The position numbers and the translations under genes are program-made. Positions 53,534 to 64,000 of a stretch of DNA of 64,000 nt are shown here, piece by piece. The stretch is taken from assembly GCA_012295275.1 (NCBI GenBank), contig CM022669.1:1729140-1793139 (forward strand), written 5' to 3'. Under the pieces are notes generated by a model that did no database searches, had not been told where the DNA came from, and saw only the letters and a program-made list of their open reading frames with translations. The stretch's first letter is position 1, and each line of letters opens with the position of its first letter. The stretch is from Chrysomallon squamiferum (taxonomy: Eukaryota > Mollusca > Gastropoda > Neomphalida > Peltospiridae).

Positions 53534-56038
53534 CAGAAGAAGTGTTAAGTAATTTGATTAACATTTATGAAAAGAAGCAGTGCGAACGAGTAGTATAATA
53601 TTTTAAAGAAGAACATTAATTCTTTTGAACTTTGGTTTTTTTTATTGTGATTTACTAAGTCTTTATATTTTAAGGAATTATGTATTTCAGGTTAACAAAC
53701 AAGACTAATAAATAATTTTAAAAACCATTGTTAATAATTGAAAAGTTTATTAATAAAGTTTTATTTATATTAACATCAAACTAATTATTAATTTGATAAC
53801 ATTAATATAGTTGAAATTAATATATAAAGTAGACACATTTACATAATCATTGATTTCCAATTATTTTTCTTAACATAACTGCAGCTCATTGTTTAAACTG
53901 TGATACACTGACACCTCTCTACAGTTTGACAGTAATACTGAGATTATCATAGAAAACCATTTTCTTCAATTTATGATTAAAATAATAGGCTTCACTAAAA
54001 CAATATTTTAGGCAAATATTATGTCTTTCATTTTTAATGATCTTAAAAGAACATTATTAAATAAATGTTACTCACAAAAAACTTTATTTTTTTAATTATT
54101 ATTTTATTTGTGAAATGAATTGGTGCATCATAAGAGATCTTTCTAACATATAAGGCTTATATTTTGCCATAGAATTCTCTTACTTTGTGTGTTTAATAAG
54201 ACTGGAAATTTAATTATTTAGATTCATTTATATAGAATTATATAATTAATGTTACTGCTGTATCTACATAATTTATTAACTTTTCAGATGTCTCATCAAA
54301 ATGTTAAGTAATAAAGTTAAATATTCTGTCTGTTTTTCAAAGTTTCGAAATTTAACTGAAGTTTTTGTTCAGTATCATATCACAAATTAATACTGATGTT
54401 TCAGAGATCCTAATACAATATTAAAATACACGATTTCTTTATCCATAATTTAAACAATATTAAATTTTAAAACATTTTGTGAATCAGTTTTTTCAAACAT
54501 AAACTAAAATTTTATAACTTTAAATCCTTTAGTGTCTTCCTTAATTTATTACACATATGTATGTTTATTTTTTGTTGCCTTTCTTTTAAAAATAAATTCC
54601 CTAATTTACAACTGAAAGATCTAATATATATGACTTTTTAAAAAAATAATCATAATTATTTCTTGTACAGTTTTTGTTACAAGCAATGTGTTGTGTTAAG
54701 CAACATTTTGTTATGTTGTGAAAAAGATTTTTATGATAATTTATTTAAAATATATATTATGTTTGTATTGTGTTATTTTCAAATAATATAAATAATATAC
54801 AGCCTATTGCAAAGAATATCATTTATATTTTATTTTATTTTCCAGTTACATTTTAAAGGGTATAACATACCTGTAATAATATATCAGTACATGATAATTG
54901 TAAACACTTAAATTTTAGAGCCAATTTATAAAAAAAATTTCATAGATTAATTAATTAATTAATATATTTTAAATAATTTTTTTAAGGATTTATTCTAATC
55001 ACAATATCCAATTTCCTATAATAAAATAAAGAAAGAAAAGAAGGAAATTAATGATTAATATAAAAAAGAAACAGCTATATTTATCAAAATAAACAACAAA
55101 AAACTCCAGTATTTTTTGTTGGTTTGAAAAAATAAATCATTTAGCAGATTTTATTATTAAGAAATAAAATGAAAATGTTGTTACTGTTTTTTTTTTTTAT
55201 CAAACTACTTGAAAATAATTTGTTTAGATTTAGTCAGTTGTCTGTTGATAAAAACAGTGTTACAATATGTTCTTTGAAGATAGATAATAAAAATATATTT
55301 TGTTACAGATTTATATTTGTGATATACATTTTTGTTAGTGTAATTCCCACCATTAATTTTTTTAAATAGTTATAGTGTGCTGCTCAGGAAAATATGAAAC
55401 CAAAATTGTCATTATGTTGTTGTTGTTTTTTTTAAATTTAATAATTCTTAGTTTTGTATGTGTATATATATGTATGTTTTGGGGGTGTTTGTTGCTTTTA
55501 TTACATTTGATGTTTCAATTTTTAGTTTTTTAATTGTGTTTGTTTTAAATTATATATATTATATTTTGGGGTTTTTATTTATTATTTATTATTTATGTTC
55601 ACTCTTTATTTCCTTTACTATTTCTTTAATGGTAATACTGATAAAATATTACTTCTATTAAACTTCTGTTTCATAAAAATATTATTTATGTGCACACATA
55701 CAGAATTCAACTGAGTTATATACTGATGATCTTTATGTTGGAGAAAAATATTATTTTTAAGTTTGTGAAGATTGTTATTACATAATAATACCAAATCTTA
55801 AGAACTGAGAACAAATGTAATTCATTTTGTAAGGTTTAGATTTATCCAAAAAACAAAAAAGTAATATAAACCAGTTTTTCCATTGAATTACATTCCATTA
55901 TTTTTTTGAGACAGATGTTCGGCTAAAATGAGTATTATTTTACTCAAGACTGTACATAAACTGAAAACTTATCCACCTATATACTAACATGTACACACCT
56001 TACACAATGGTTTCCTAATACTGTTTGTATGTTTTATT

Positions 56039-56070
56039 TTTGTACAGTAGTTTCAAGTGAACTGTACAAA
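56039..56070 (+). other. Perfect 10-bp hairpin in probable 3'UTR
   Basis: TTTGTACAGT and ACTGTACAAA are exact reverse complements around a 12-base loop. It lies about 80 bases upstream of the AATAAA at 56152. Confidence 0.5.
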
Positions 56071-56151
56071 TTTACAAGTGTATTAACAACTTCGCACTGA
56101 TGCATAATGAAAATATATATTACATATCCTGTAACTAAACTAATTATATTA

Positions 56152-56157
56152 AATAAA
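56152..56157 (+). terminator. Candidate polyadenylation signal of the RAI14-like gene
   Basis: AATAAA followed by GTTGTTTCATCTTGTTTTT, a GU/U-rich downstream element. If used, the 3'UTR is about 2.6 kb. Earlier AATAAA hexamers near 53.7 kb are alternatives. Confidence 0.35.
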
Positions 56158-57179
56158 GTTGTTTCATCTTGTTTTTGAAATGTAGAATTTTATTGTATTT
56201 TATATTGTTAACAATATGTATAAGTATTATATAACTGAATGTTATAATTTTATTTTATTATTACTTTTTTTATTTGTTTTATACAAAACAAAGTAAATTT
56301 ATAGCAATTTATATGCATCTCCAAAGGCTTAGTTAATAAATATTGTTTTTCAGTAATAGAAAACAATTATCTGAAAAAGACTAAACATGTATTTCATATA
56401 AACAAATTATAATTTTAAATGGTTGAGTACACATTTTTATTTCATCATATTTTTTATTTATTTATACAAGAATGGTACGTTTAATTGAGATTAGTAAAAA
56501 GAACAAACAATAATAGCCAACACAAAAAAAACAAAAACCATAATTTTAAACTATTACACAGTTACAATCAGATTTATAGTCTGTTCATCTTAAACATTTT
56601 TAAGCTTGCAAATAATGAAAAAATCAAAATGAGCTTGCTGTTTTCAAATTTAGTAATACTGGTCAATAATAATCAAATTTTGGGAGGCAAAAGTTTTAAG
56701 TGAAAAATAATTAGCTTAAAAAAGAAAAAAAAAAGGCTCCAAGATTTTGTATGAGCATATTAAATTTATTAATTATTGTTTTTTCTTGTCAGAAACAAAA
56801 ATACTAAGTTATCTTCTTTAAACATAACCATAATGTGAATAAACTATAAAAAAGTAATATTCACATTGAAATGATTAAAGCTGCCTATTCATTAGTCTTT
56901 TTCCTGACTAATCACAACTAATTTAACTACCTTTAAGAATTTCAATAAAAGTAAAAATATATCATCGAAACATAAATTATTAAAAATTTAATGACAAATA
57001 TCATACTTTATTACCAATATTTTATATTAAGTAGTGCAATAAAATACAATATTTACTGTTTAACATGCAATGTTTTCACTGAAAATTTTGTTTCAAGTAC
57101 AATTTATCATTATAACCATTGAGATAATATAACATTATTTTTGAACATTAGAATAAAATAAAAAATAGAAATAATGTAG

Positions 57180-57660
57180 ACACTGAAACATTACCAAAAG
57201 CTCAGTTTTTGCAATCATGGGTCATCCAGAGATATGGTCAACAGTCAGTCTCCTCAAACTCACTTCTCATCCTGCACCGTGGGTTGTACTATGGTAAGAT
57301 CATGTGCCCCTAGTATATGTAGAATTATTTTGAACTTGGTAGCATTGTTCCAGGCAGAATAGAATTTCTTCTGCTTCTCATGCTGGTAGACTAACTTCAT
57401 GATTTTGTCTTCTGTCTACTCCAAGTATGCATTCTGCCTAACAGTGGTCATTTTGTACATCTTCCTGTCAGTCTGGACAGATAGTCTGTCCATATCCTTG
57501 TCTTTGTGTCAGTTTTCTTCAGTTTGTTCATCTACCAATTGATGATTGATTCTGTTTCTTTTGATGTCCTACCCATAATTGGTATTGTTAAGCTCAGTAT
57601 TCAGTAGAGCAGTGTAAAATAACAGTGGCGACAGTGATTGATCCTGTGGCACTGTTGAGT
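57180..57660 (-). pseudogene. Non-LTR retrotransposon (LINE) reverse-transcriptase relic
   Basis: On the minus strand, near 57575-57655, the sequence reads VPQDQSLSPLLFYTALLN, matching the GxPQGxxLSPLLF block of LINE reverse transcriptases. About 40 residues on, an INHQLVDEQTEEN stretch stands where the family has the catalytic YMDD/FADD box; here the DD is lost. More degraded sequence with stops continues to ~57200. It is short, frameshifted and inactive. It lies just downstream of METTL25B, on the same strand. Confidence 0.55.
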
Positions 57661-57711
57661 CGTTATTATTATTATTATTTTAAAAGCATTTAAAATCTGT
57701 ACAAGATGAAT

Positions 57712-57717
57712 TTTATT
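57712..57717 (-). terminator. Candidate polyadenylation signal of METTL25B
   Basis: TTTATT on the plus strand gives AATAAA on the minus strand, 44 bases beyond the stop codon. This would give a very short 3'UTR. Confidence 0.3.
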
Positions 57718-57760
57718 TTCAAAAAAAAAAAAAAATGAAAAAGCTCATGGTAAACGTTAT

Positions 57761-57846
57761 TTATGACTTCTCTTTGCTGGCTAGAAGAACATAATTTCTT
57801 GGAGAGAGACGTGGTTCAAAGATGGGTACAAGAATACTGGATACAC
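57761..57846 (-). CDS. METTL25B: METTL25B terminal exon
   Basis: 86 bp encoding VSSILVPIFEPRLSPRNYVLL and then ASKEKS before TAA. The acceptor CTATTATAG lacks a long polypyrimidine tract. The SPRN motif is typical of the family C-terminus. Confidence 0.85.
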
Positions 57847-60800
57847 CTATAATAGAAACATTATTATTATTATATTATTATTATTATTATTATTACTTGA
57901 TTTTTATTAGTAGTAATTTTAGTAGAATTACTTTATATTTATTATCATTATTGTCCAGTCCAAGTATTTATAACTTTACAAATATATAATGTTGTCAAAA
58001 ATTAAAACAATGTAATATATGGCAAAAATATTTAAATAATTTAAAAAAAGGTTTCTTTCCAGTTGAACAACTAACAGAACACAATGAGAATAATAATCAG
58101 CATGATAATTTCATGACAAATGGTAATTGGACAGGGAGAAAACTATCAAAAATAAATAACATGCATAACATGAACACCTTTTTCATGCAGATATGCCACT
58201 CTGTCTAATAGGATCAGTGTCTCAATGAGAGGAGCCAGTGAAAGTCGTATTACATAAAAAGCAACAACATCCTTCCAGTAAGGTAAACAACTTTCAGCTT
58301 TCTTCAGCAAATGATCCGGTATTAAGCCAAAATTTTGTTTCTCTGCTATACACTGCACATACCTGTACAAAATTAAAAGAATAACAAAATAAATTAGAAA
58401 AATAATAAAATACAATCAATACGTTAAATTAACAAATATCTAGCATCAAATATTTTTTAACATTATTAATCTATGGGATATATTAACAGTTTCGTTTCTG
58501 CAGTAGTTAATTGTTATATTTTTGCAAAAATTATGTCAGCATAAATTATGTTAATGGTGTTGAACTGCACCATACAGAAAAGAAAAACAAATTCACATGG
58601 AAATTCATAACACAAAAAGTATTTTTCATAACATCCAAATATATTTTGTGTAACTGTATACATCATCTAACCAAAAATGTTACATGACAGTGGTTAATAT
58701 GACACAGATGTTTCCAACACAGTGGTCATCAGCAACATCGCAGTCCCAACCAATTTCATATTCACTAGTTTTTGTAATTCATTTTCTGTATTTTTTGCAA
58801 ACACACAGACACACATTCACTTTTATTTATATCAACCATGTCATTGGTTTTTGGTTAATCAGTTTCCACCAGACTGCATAATTTATGTTAATTTGGATAA
58901 TGTAAGAAGTTATGCAAAATGAATTTGGATGTTTATGAACATGTCTAATGTGTCAGCAGTGTACTTTCAAGTTGATTTCCCTCAGCTTGCATAATTTCCA
59001 TTAATAACATAACTTGTTTGTTACATGACATAATATTATTGTCATCAGAAGTGTGCATGTTAATTTTGTTTTGACCAAATACAAAATTATTTCATTCTGG
59101 GTTTGTGCCAGAAGGATTACAGGTAGAAAAGCTTACACTGATCTTTGATTCACAGAATATTTTTGTATTTTTAATCAAATAACATAACAGAACTAAAGAG
59201 AGCCCAGTGTCTCCCATGTATCAGAATAACAATGACAGTAATTACACTTGCTCCATTGACTTTTAGCAATGATTCTGATACAACTGATTTCCACATCATA
59301 GAGCAAAATAAAAATGATAAATGGCTTCATCAATTGGAAAGGTGGTAACTGGTGACCCACAAGATCTTTTGACCTAGGTATGTGACAAAAAGAAAAAATT
59401 ATACATCTAATTAAACAGCAGTATTGGATCACGAAGTATAGCAGATGACTGTTAATGGGTTTTTTTACAATTCATATTTCAAAACCAGATGATTTTGGCC
59501 TCTGCTAGAACAATGTTGGCTAATGACAGATTTTGATAATATAGCCTGGACTAATTTAGGAAGATGCGAACACTTACTTTTGTTTGTGCCTAAATAATTT
59601 TCTGAACATATTATTTGTTGGAAAATTAAAAATACTTCTAGAATAGCAAAATAAACATTAAAAAGTGAAGCAATGGAGAAGAAAGTGAAAAGGGCTTTTT
59701 TTCTGAAAAAAACAACAAAAACAGATGAACTATGACAGAAGTTCTCAAGGTTGTGCATGCAAATGCTAGCAGGGACATGGTAAAAAGAATGATACTTGAC
59801 ATATAGTAACATGTTTGTTGTGATTAATAGTTTTATTTCAACCAACCCTGTGCTGTAAGTCAACAACAGAAAATCTATTTGAAAATTAATTTGCTGAAAA
59901 GTGAATTCTGCCCAATAATTCTCCCATTTTAAATGACTTGTCAGCTCATGTTGATAACTACTAAGTGCAGAATAGCAATACAAAGAAAATACTGTGGACT
60001 GCAGCAAATTTTGGCTTTCATGTACCCATAGCCACAGCCATAGTGAAATCCTTGATTGTTTTGTTGAGTTGGCATATAGTATTCTTGTTAAATAAACCTG
60101 GAGCTATTACTATACAATACATTTTCTTCTGTAGAGTTAATGGTCAGGTTGTAATAAAAACCATATGATTGCAATGGACACGATACCATACTGCCAGAGA
60201 TGTATGGGTACAAGTAGAGATACTTGGGTCGCAATACTCAACTTTTCATATAAAACATAAATTTATGGAACACAATAACCACATGACATGACATGACATG
60301 AGTTGTATCAATAACTATGTTCAAGTCAGGTTTGGAAGAAATGGCAGTATGTAAATTTGGAAATAACGGCAACTGAATTTATTTTAATTCTTGTTTAGTG
60401 ACATTTAGTTAGTAGTAGGTGAAGTCTTGCTTACAAAAACAATTCATAATGGCTGGTCACAACATCCACTGGAAACCTCATGGTAGAGTAATGCTGTGTA
60501 TACTGTATTTTTAAATGTGATAGTAATATAAACTCTGATATAATACTGTGTTTTGTTAAGCAAAACCAAGTGATGCTATATATTAATATTCATATATATA
60601 ACAATACTGCATGAATAAATTGTATTTTCAGAATACTTTTAAGGTTTTTTTTAAGCAACTATACCGAAAAAATAAATAGGGTGCCACTCTTTCCAAATGT
60701 GCATAGTGCCATTTCTTCTTTTTTGCATGTGCCTTTTTTTCCAGTGCCATTATTTCCTACACCAGTCCAAGTCATGTCGCTACATGTCACCATGACCATA

Positions 60801-62864
60801 TATATTAACAAATGCATTGTATTGCCAAAGTATTTCAGAATTACCACATGTGTATGACTTGATTTTCTGGTGTTTTTGTCCCTTCTTCACCATCCTGTGT
60901 TAATGGAAACAAGAAATGTCACCAAACTAATGCTTGGTAAATTACCACAGGGTCACACAAATCACAATTTGTCACTGGACAGAAAAATATTAAGAACAAT
61001 AAGAAAAACACTAGCTTATTTCATTTTGTCCTTTGAGTAAGAATTAATTTGAAAAAGAATATAAATAATATATTTCTTTAAAAATGAGTTGAAATCTATA
61101 TAAATGATTCTCTCATAGCTCTTTGTTGGATGTTCAAGAGTTGGAAAGAATTTATTCATTCCAATTCCCAATGGAAATACAACGGTGGTTGAATGCCCTG
61201 CTTCTTAACAATATCTCAAACTACTGTGATAGTTAGATTTCATGGCTTTTATTGTTTGTCCAACAACTTGTTTACTCCCTAACATTTTTTATTTTTTTAT
61301 TCAACAGTTATAAGTTGAACACCCAAGTAGCCCTTAGTTTTTCGGCTTGTAATGACATAAAATAAATATCACAATGTCAAATGAAGGTTGAGTAATGACA
61401 ATAATAATAAAACAATAGTAATAAAAATTTGTTTTTATAGTCCAATTAAATGTTTAGAAATGAATCATTTTAGTTTGTTAGACAAAATAAATTATAAAAA
61501 TTCACTTTTCAAACTTCATCTGTGCTGCATTTTTAATGCTGCATTTTGTCGGTCCATGGCTTAAATCTGGTTTCAGTCCAAAAATAATGTACTGCACTGC
61601 AGCTCTGTAACCATGTACTTTTAGATGTTCACTGTTATCTGAAGAAAAAAAATGAAATGAGTAAATAAACTATATATATAAAAAATTATACTAATAATAA
61701 TTTCAAAACTTAAATATTATTTCTTATTATATATATATGTATTATTTATAACAAAATAAAAGGAAAATGAATAACTTTTAAACTGCTAAACAACAAACAT
61801 TTATCTAGCAGAAACATTCTTAAAATTTAGGAATATAATCAACTAAAATCAGTTTCCTTTTAAATTCAAAAGTAAAAAAGAAAATAAAAAGAAAAAAGAA
61901 AAAAATTAATTAATATCAAATAAAACTGTTTTATAGATTATAAATTAAATGACTTGTGGTTAGTCAGTTAACAAAATGTCATAGGCCCTTTCAATCTGAT
62001 ATTCAAAATCAGAGCCTTTCTTGACATAAAGGAATCCTGATTATATTGGGATAGCCTAAATAAATCTGGGTTACAAACCTTTTAGTCTCTCAATGTAGCT
62101 GTCAATAAAATGGCAGGCCAATTCTCGTGCAGGAAAAGACAACTCATGTCCATGAAGACTTCTGACAAAGTTGCTCATTGGATAGCCTGGTTTTTCAATA
62201 TCTGATGAACTGAAATAATTAAAATAATGAAAAGAAACCATTTAATTACAAAAAATATTTTAACAGCAGTATATAAATGAGATTGATTAAGACAGATAAG
62301 AACTTCTACAAATTTATTAATACACACACCCACACTAATATCACAGTCATACATTGCATACCTTTGAGTGGACATCTTCATGTAACAACATCCCACAGAT
62401 GCAAGCCCCAAAGCTGATTCACAGTTGACAAACAATTTTAACAACATTGGTGTCAGATCACCACAAGCATGTAGACTTGCTAACACAAATTTATCAGCAT
62501 ACTCCTGCTCATCTTTATTTGCTCTGTCTTCAACACCTTTTCCATAACCATTATTACTGAATTTCACAACTTCAGTCAAGCCTTCAATGACAGTAGATTT
62601 ATCATCATGTTCTATACTGGATCTTTCTTTGCCAACCAGTTGTTCATTTTTTCTAACACTGCACTCACTATTAGTAACAATAGTTGTTTCACATTTTGCA
62701 CTCAAAATATTTTGTTCTCTGTCATGTTTTGAAATTAATTTGAGAAAATCTTTTGTCTTTATGGCTGGTGTGATAGTTGATACTATATGACTAGGTAGAA
62801 GATTATGTGGATGAAATATTTCACTCTTCAAGCTTTCTAAATCTTCTTTTTTTTCTTTCAGTTT
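57761..62864 (-). CDS. METTL25B: METTL25B/RRNAD1-like protein, C-terminal five exons (5' end outside window)
   Basis: Minus-strand exons in order: 62864-62362, 62209-62079, 61638-61515, 58362-58178, 57846-57761. Phases agree and the total is 1029 bp (342 residues plus TAA). Hallmarks are LASLHACGDLTPMLLKLF, ASVGCCYMK, GYPMSNFVRSLHG, ELACHFIDSYIERL, HGYRAAVQYII, PLIETLILLDRVAYLHEKG and IFEPRLSPRNYVLLASK. These match METTL25B (RRNAD1) better than METTL25. The family has a class-I SAM-methyltransferase fold; I know of no firmly established substrate. The SAM-binding glycine loop lies N-terminal of the visible part, so it should be right of the window or in undetected exons. An acidic, probably disordered insert of ~85 residues precedes the HACGD block. 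Confidence 0.88.
57862..57896. repeat. (ATT)n repeat in METTL25B last intron
   Basis: About ten ATT units with one interruption, next to the splice acceptor of the terminal exon. Confidence 0.85.
58178..58362 (-). CDS. METTL25B: METTL25B exon, LAPLIETLILLDR segment
   Basis: 185 bp. The acceptor TTTTGTACAG precedes 58362 and the donor GTGTTC follows 58178. It encodes KYVQCIAEKQNFGLIP and VVAFYVIRLSLAPLIETLIL, then LLDRVAYLHEK, a strongly conserved METTL25B block. Reading through the donor would add only eight unrelated residues. Confidence 0.85.
58363..61514 (-). other. METTL25B intron (~3.15 kb)
   Basis: No host exon found. It contains a 180-codon open frame on the minus strand (60007-59465) of unknown meaning and a (CATGA)n tract near 60282-60301. 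Confidence 0.55.
61515..61638 (-). CDS. METTL25B: METTL25B exon, VHGYRAAVQYIIFG segment
   Basis: 124 bp. The donor is GTTTGA, read just before an in-frame TGA that would otherwise end the protein six bases later. Continuation is supported by the two matching downstream exons. Confidence 0.82.
62079..62209 (-). CDS. METTL25B: METTL25B exon, YPMSNFVRSLHGHEL segment
   Basis: 131 bp between an AATTATTTCAG acceptor and a GTTTGT donor. It encodes GYPMSNFVRSLHGHELSFP and ARELACHFIDSYIERLK, in phase with both neighbours. Confidence 0.88.
62362..62864 (-). CDS. METTL25B: METTL25B exon with LHACGD and SVGCCYMK motifs
   Basis: 503 bp. The acceptor TTTATTTAACAG precedes 62864 and the donor GTATGC follows 62362. 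It opens KLKEKKEDLESLKSE (charged helix), continues through a long polar linker with many Glu/Lys/Ser, and ends with the conserved methyltransferase-like core. No in-frame start codon is needed because the exon is internal. Confidence 0.88.
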
Positions 62865-63227
62865 CTGTTAAATAAACAGAGTATCAGACATCAATTTAAA
62901 AATTACCAGAAATATAATGATTTGAAGTTTGTTTATTGTCAAGACTTAATTACTTATTTATCTATCTGGAAATCATGAATTTATACTTGTCACGCAAAAC
63001 AGATAATCAAGAAACAAAAAGTCTTAACAAATAGTCCCAGCATATTTCAAAAGCAAACAGAGACAGTGACAAATACTGACATTTAGATATGTCTCTTAAC
63101 ATAATTCTTTAAAATGAAGGATAGGTTATCTGAACTAACATGCATTTTATAACTTTCAAGCAAAGGTACTAAAACCCTACCTCTGGAACAATAATAACTA
63201 CAACAAACTCATGAAACTGTATTGACT
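62865..63227. other. METTL25B upstream intron sequence
   Basis: No further minus-strand exon recognised; AT-rich without distinctive repeats. Confidence 0.4.
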
Positions 63228-63729
63228 ATATGGGTCATTCCGTGTCAAATCACCCAATGGGTTAAATCCGACCATCTCAGATTTTTATCAAACTTGGTAT
63301 ACTTGACTGGAATCCCATAGCACCAAATCTGAAATATTAGCCTAATCAGACCAGTGGTGTGGGAGATAAGGCCCATCGAATTTTGAGATTTTTGACAAAA
63401 ATGGGCGTGACCACCAACCTTTGAACCCTCATATCTTGGGAACTTGATTTGGAATCCTTGTCATATTGCCTTTTCAACAATACCAATTTTATGAATATTG
63501 GCCCAGTAGTTCCTGAGATATGTGGGTTCAAAGGTTGGTGGTCATGCCCATTTTTGTCAAAAATCTCAAAATTTGGTGGGCCGTATCTCCCACACCACTG
63601 GTCCGATTGGGCTAAAATTTGGTGCTGTGGTATCCCAGTCGACAAGTATACCAAGTTTTATAAAAATCTGAGACGGTCGGGTTTAAATTTCTTTTTTTGG
63701 GGGGCGATTTGACATGGAATGACCCATAT
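63228..63729. mobile_element. Long palindromic foldback/MITE element (~500 bp)
   Basis: The ends are exact inverted copies (ATATGGGTCATTCC at the left, GGAATGACCCATAT at the right). The two arms, about 63228-63440 and 63505-63729, are near-perfect reverse complements, with long uninterrupted blocks such as GAGATTTTTGACAAAAATGG and CCAGTGGTGTGGGAGATA. A spacer of about 60 bp separates them. No transposase is encoded, so it is a non-autonomous element. A TA-type target duplication is possible but not certain. The high arm identity suggests recent insertion or selection on the fold. Confidence 0.88.
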
Positions 63730-64000
63730 CTTTTTTTTCCTTTTTCTCATTGTAAAAATGTAAAAAGTGTATGACCTTAACTAAACTTTTTTTTGAAAGG
63801 AGACAAAAACATTTAATCACCAAGTGGACTGGAGCAAAACAATTTGGGCGAGCTCCAACTTGATTCTAGCCATTTCCTGTTTGATGTCTAATGTCTTTGA
63901 AGTCAGTTATGTCTTTCATAGCAATGATGTTGGTAGACTTCAAATAGTAACTGAAGACATAAACGAATGCATTCAGTGGATATCATTTCTATCAGAATAC
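63730..64000. other. Unassigned sequence at right edge
   Basis: Higher GC than its surroundings, but no frame that I can assign to METTL25B or another protein. It may belong to a repeat. Confidence 0.3.

Larger units (their letters stand above)
53534..57179. other. RAI14-like 3'UTR and convergent intergenic sequence
   Basis: Very AT-rich with no coding exon seen. AATAAA hexamers close to the stop (53707, 53752) and a better-placed one at 56152 are candidate polyadenylation signals. Many T-rich tracts occur. The next gene to the right is on the opposite strand and ends at 57761. Confidence 0.5.

Noticed and set aside
53374-53598. Open frame covering the last RAI14-like exon in another frame
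   Set aside because: It disagrees with the phase-0 splice from exon 20 and lacks the family tail; the frame ending at 53533 fits both.
58146-58177. Read-through end of the METTL25B exon (VHVMHVIYF)
   Set aside because: A donor at 58177 and a matching terminal exon at 57846-57761 give the conserved C-terminus instead.
1-64000. CRISPR arrays, operons, phage or plasmid features
   Set aside because: The window is clearly animal nuclear DNA with spliced genes; the tandem repeats are micro- and minisatellites without spacers.

Overview
This is an AT-rich, intron-rich animal genomic window, not microbial. It contains microsatellites, poly(A/T) tracts and decayed transposons. Three vertebrate-like genes are readable exon by exon. 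Two copies of the TAAGGGAGATAATTT-type word (15063 and 32503), frequent in molluscan genomes, and a transposon relic of a type I associate with cephalopods suggest a mollusc, possibly a cephalopod. The species assignment is inference.

Layout from left to right. (1) 1-1440 holds a decayed Ty3/gypsy-class retroelement on the minus strand, with integrase preceding reverse transcriptase. (2) 10711-28339, minus strand, holds the first two coding exons of a furin-type proprotein convertase. They encode the signal peptide and most of the prodomain, and are separated by a 17.4 kb intron that carries a dead Tc1-like transposase (~22455-22740). The catalytic part must lie left of the window. A CpG-retaining region of about 5 kb (27.8-32.9 kb) covers its promoter. 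(3) 33-38 kb is intergenic, with transposon relics at ~36.5-37.0 kb and a possible tRNA-derived SINE at ~37.1-37.24 kb.

(4) 37969-53533, plus strand, is a complete 21-exon gene for a 1007-residue ankyrin-repeat plus coiled-coil protein of the ankycorbin (RAI14)/UACA family. All splice phases agree and the exons sum to 3024 bp. Introns carry a 37-bp C-rich minisatellite (45069-45290), and two introns share a duplicated segment. (5) 53534-57760 is the convergent intergenic/3'UTR region, with a LINE reverse-transcriptase relic at 57180-57660. (6) 57761-62864, minus strand, holds the last five coding exons (342 residues) of METTL25B/RRNAD1, a methyltransferase-like protein. Its 5' exons lie beyond the right edge. 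(7) 63228-63729 is a ~500 bp near-perfect palindromic (foldback/MITE) element, probably inside a METTL25B intron.

The three genes are unrelated in function: secretory-pathway proteolysis, actin/membrane scaffold, and a putative methyltransferase. Nothing suggests a cluster or operon. I did not find a convincing new biological system. The most interesting signals are the hairpin-forming palindrome, the duplicated intron segment, the integrase-first retroelement order, the CpG-retaining domain and the minisatellite.
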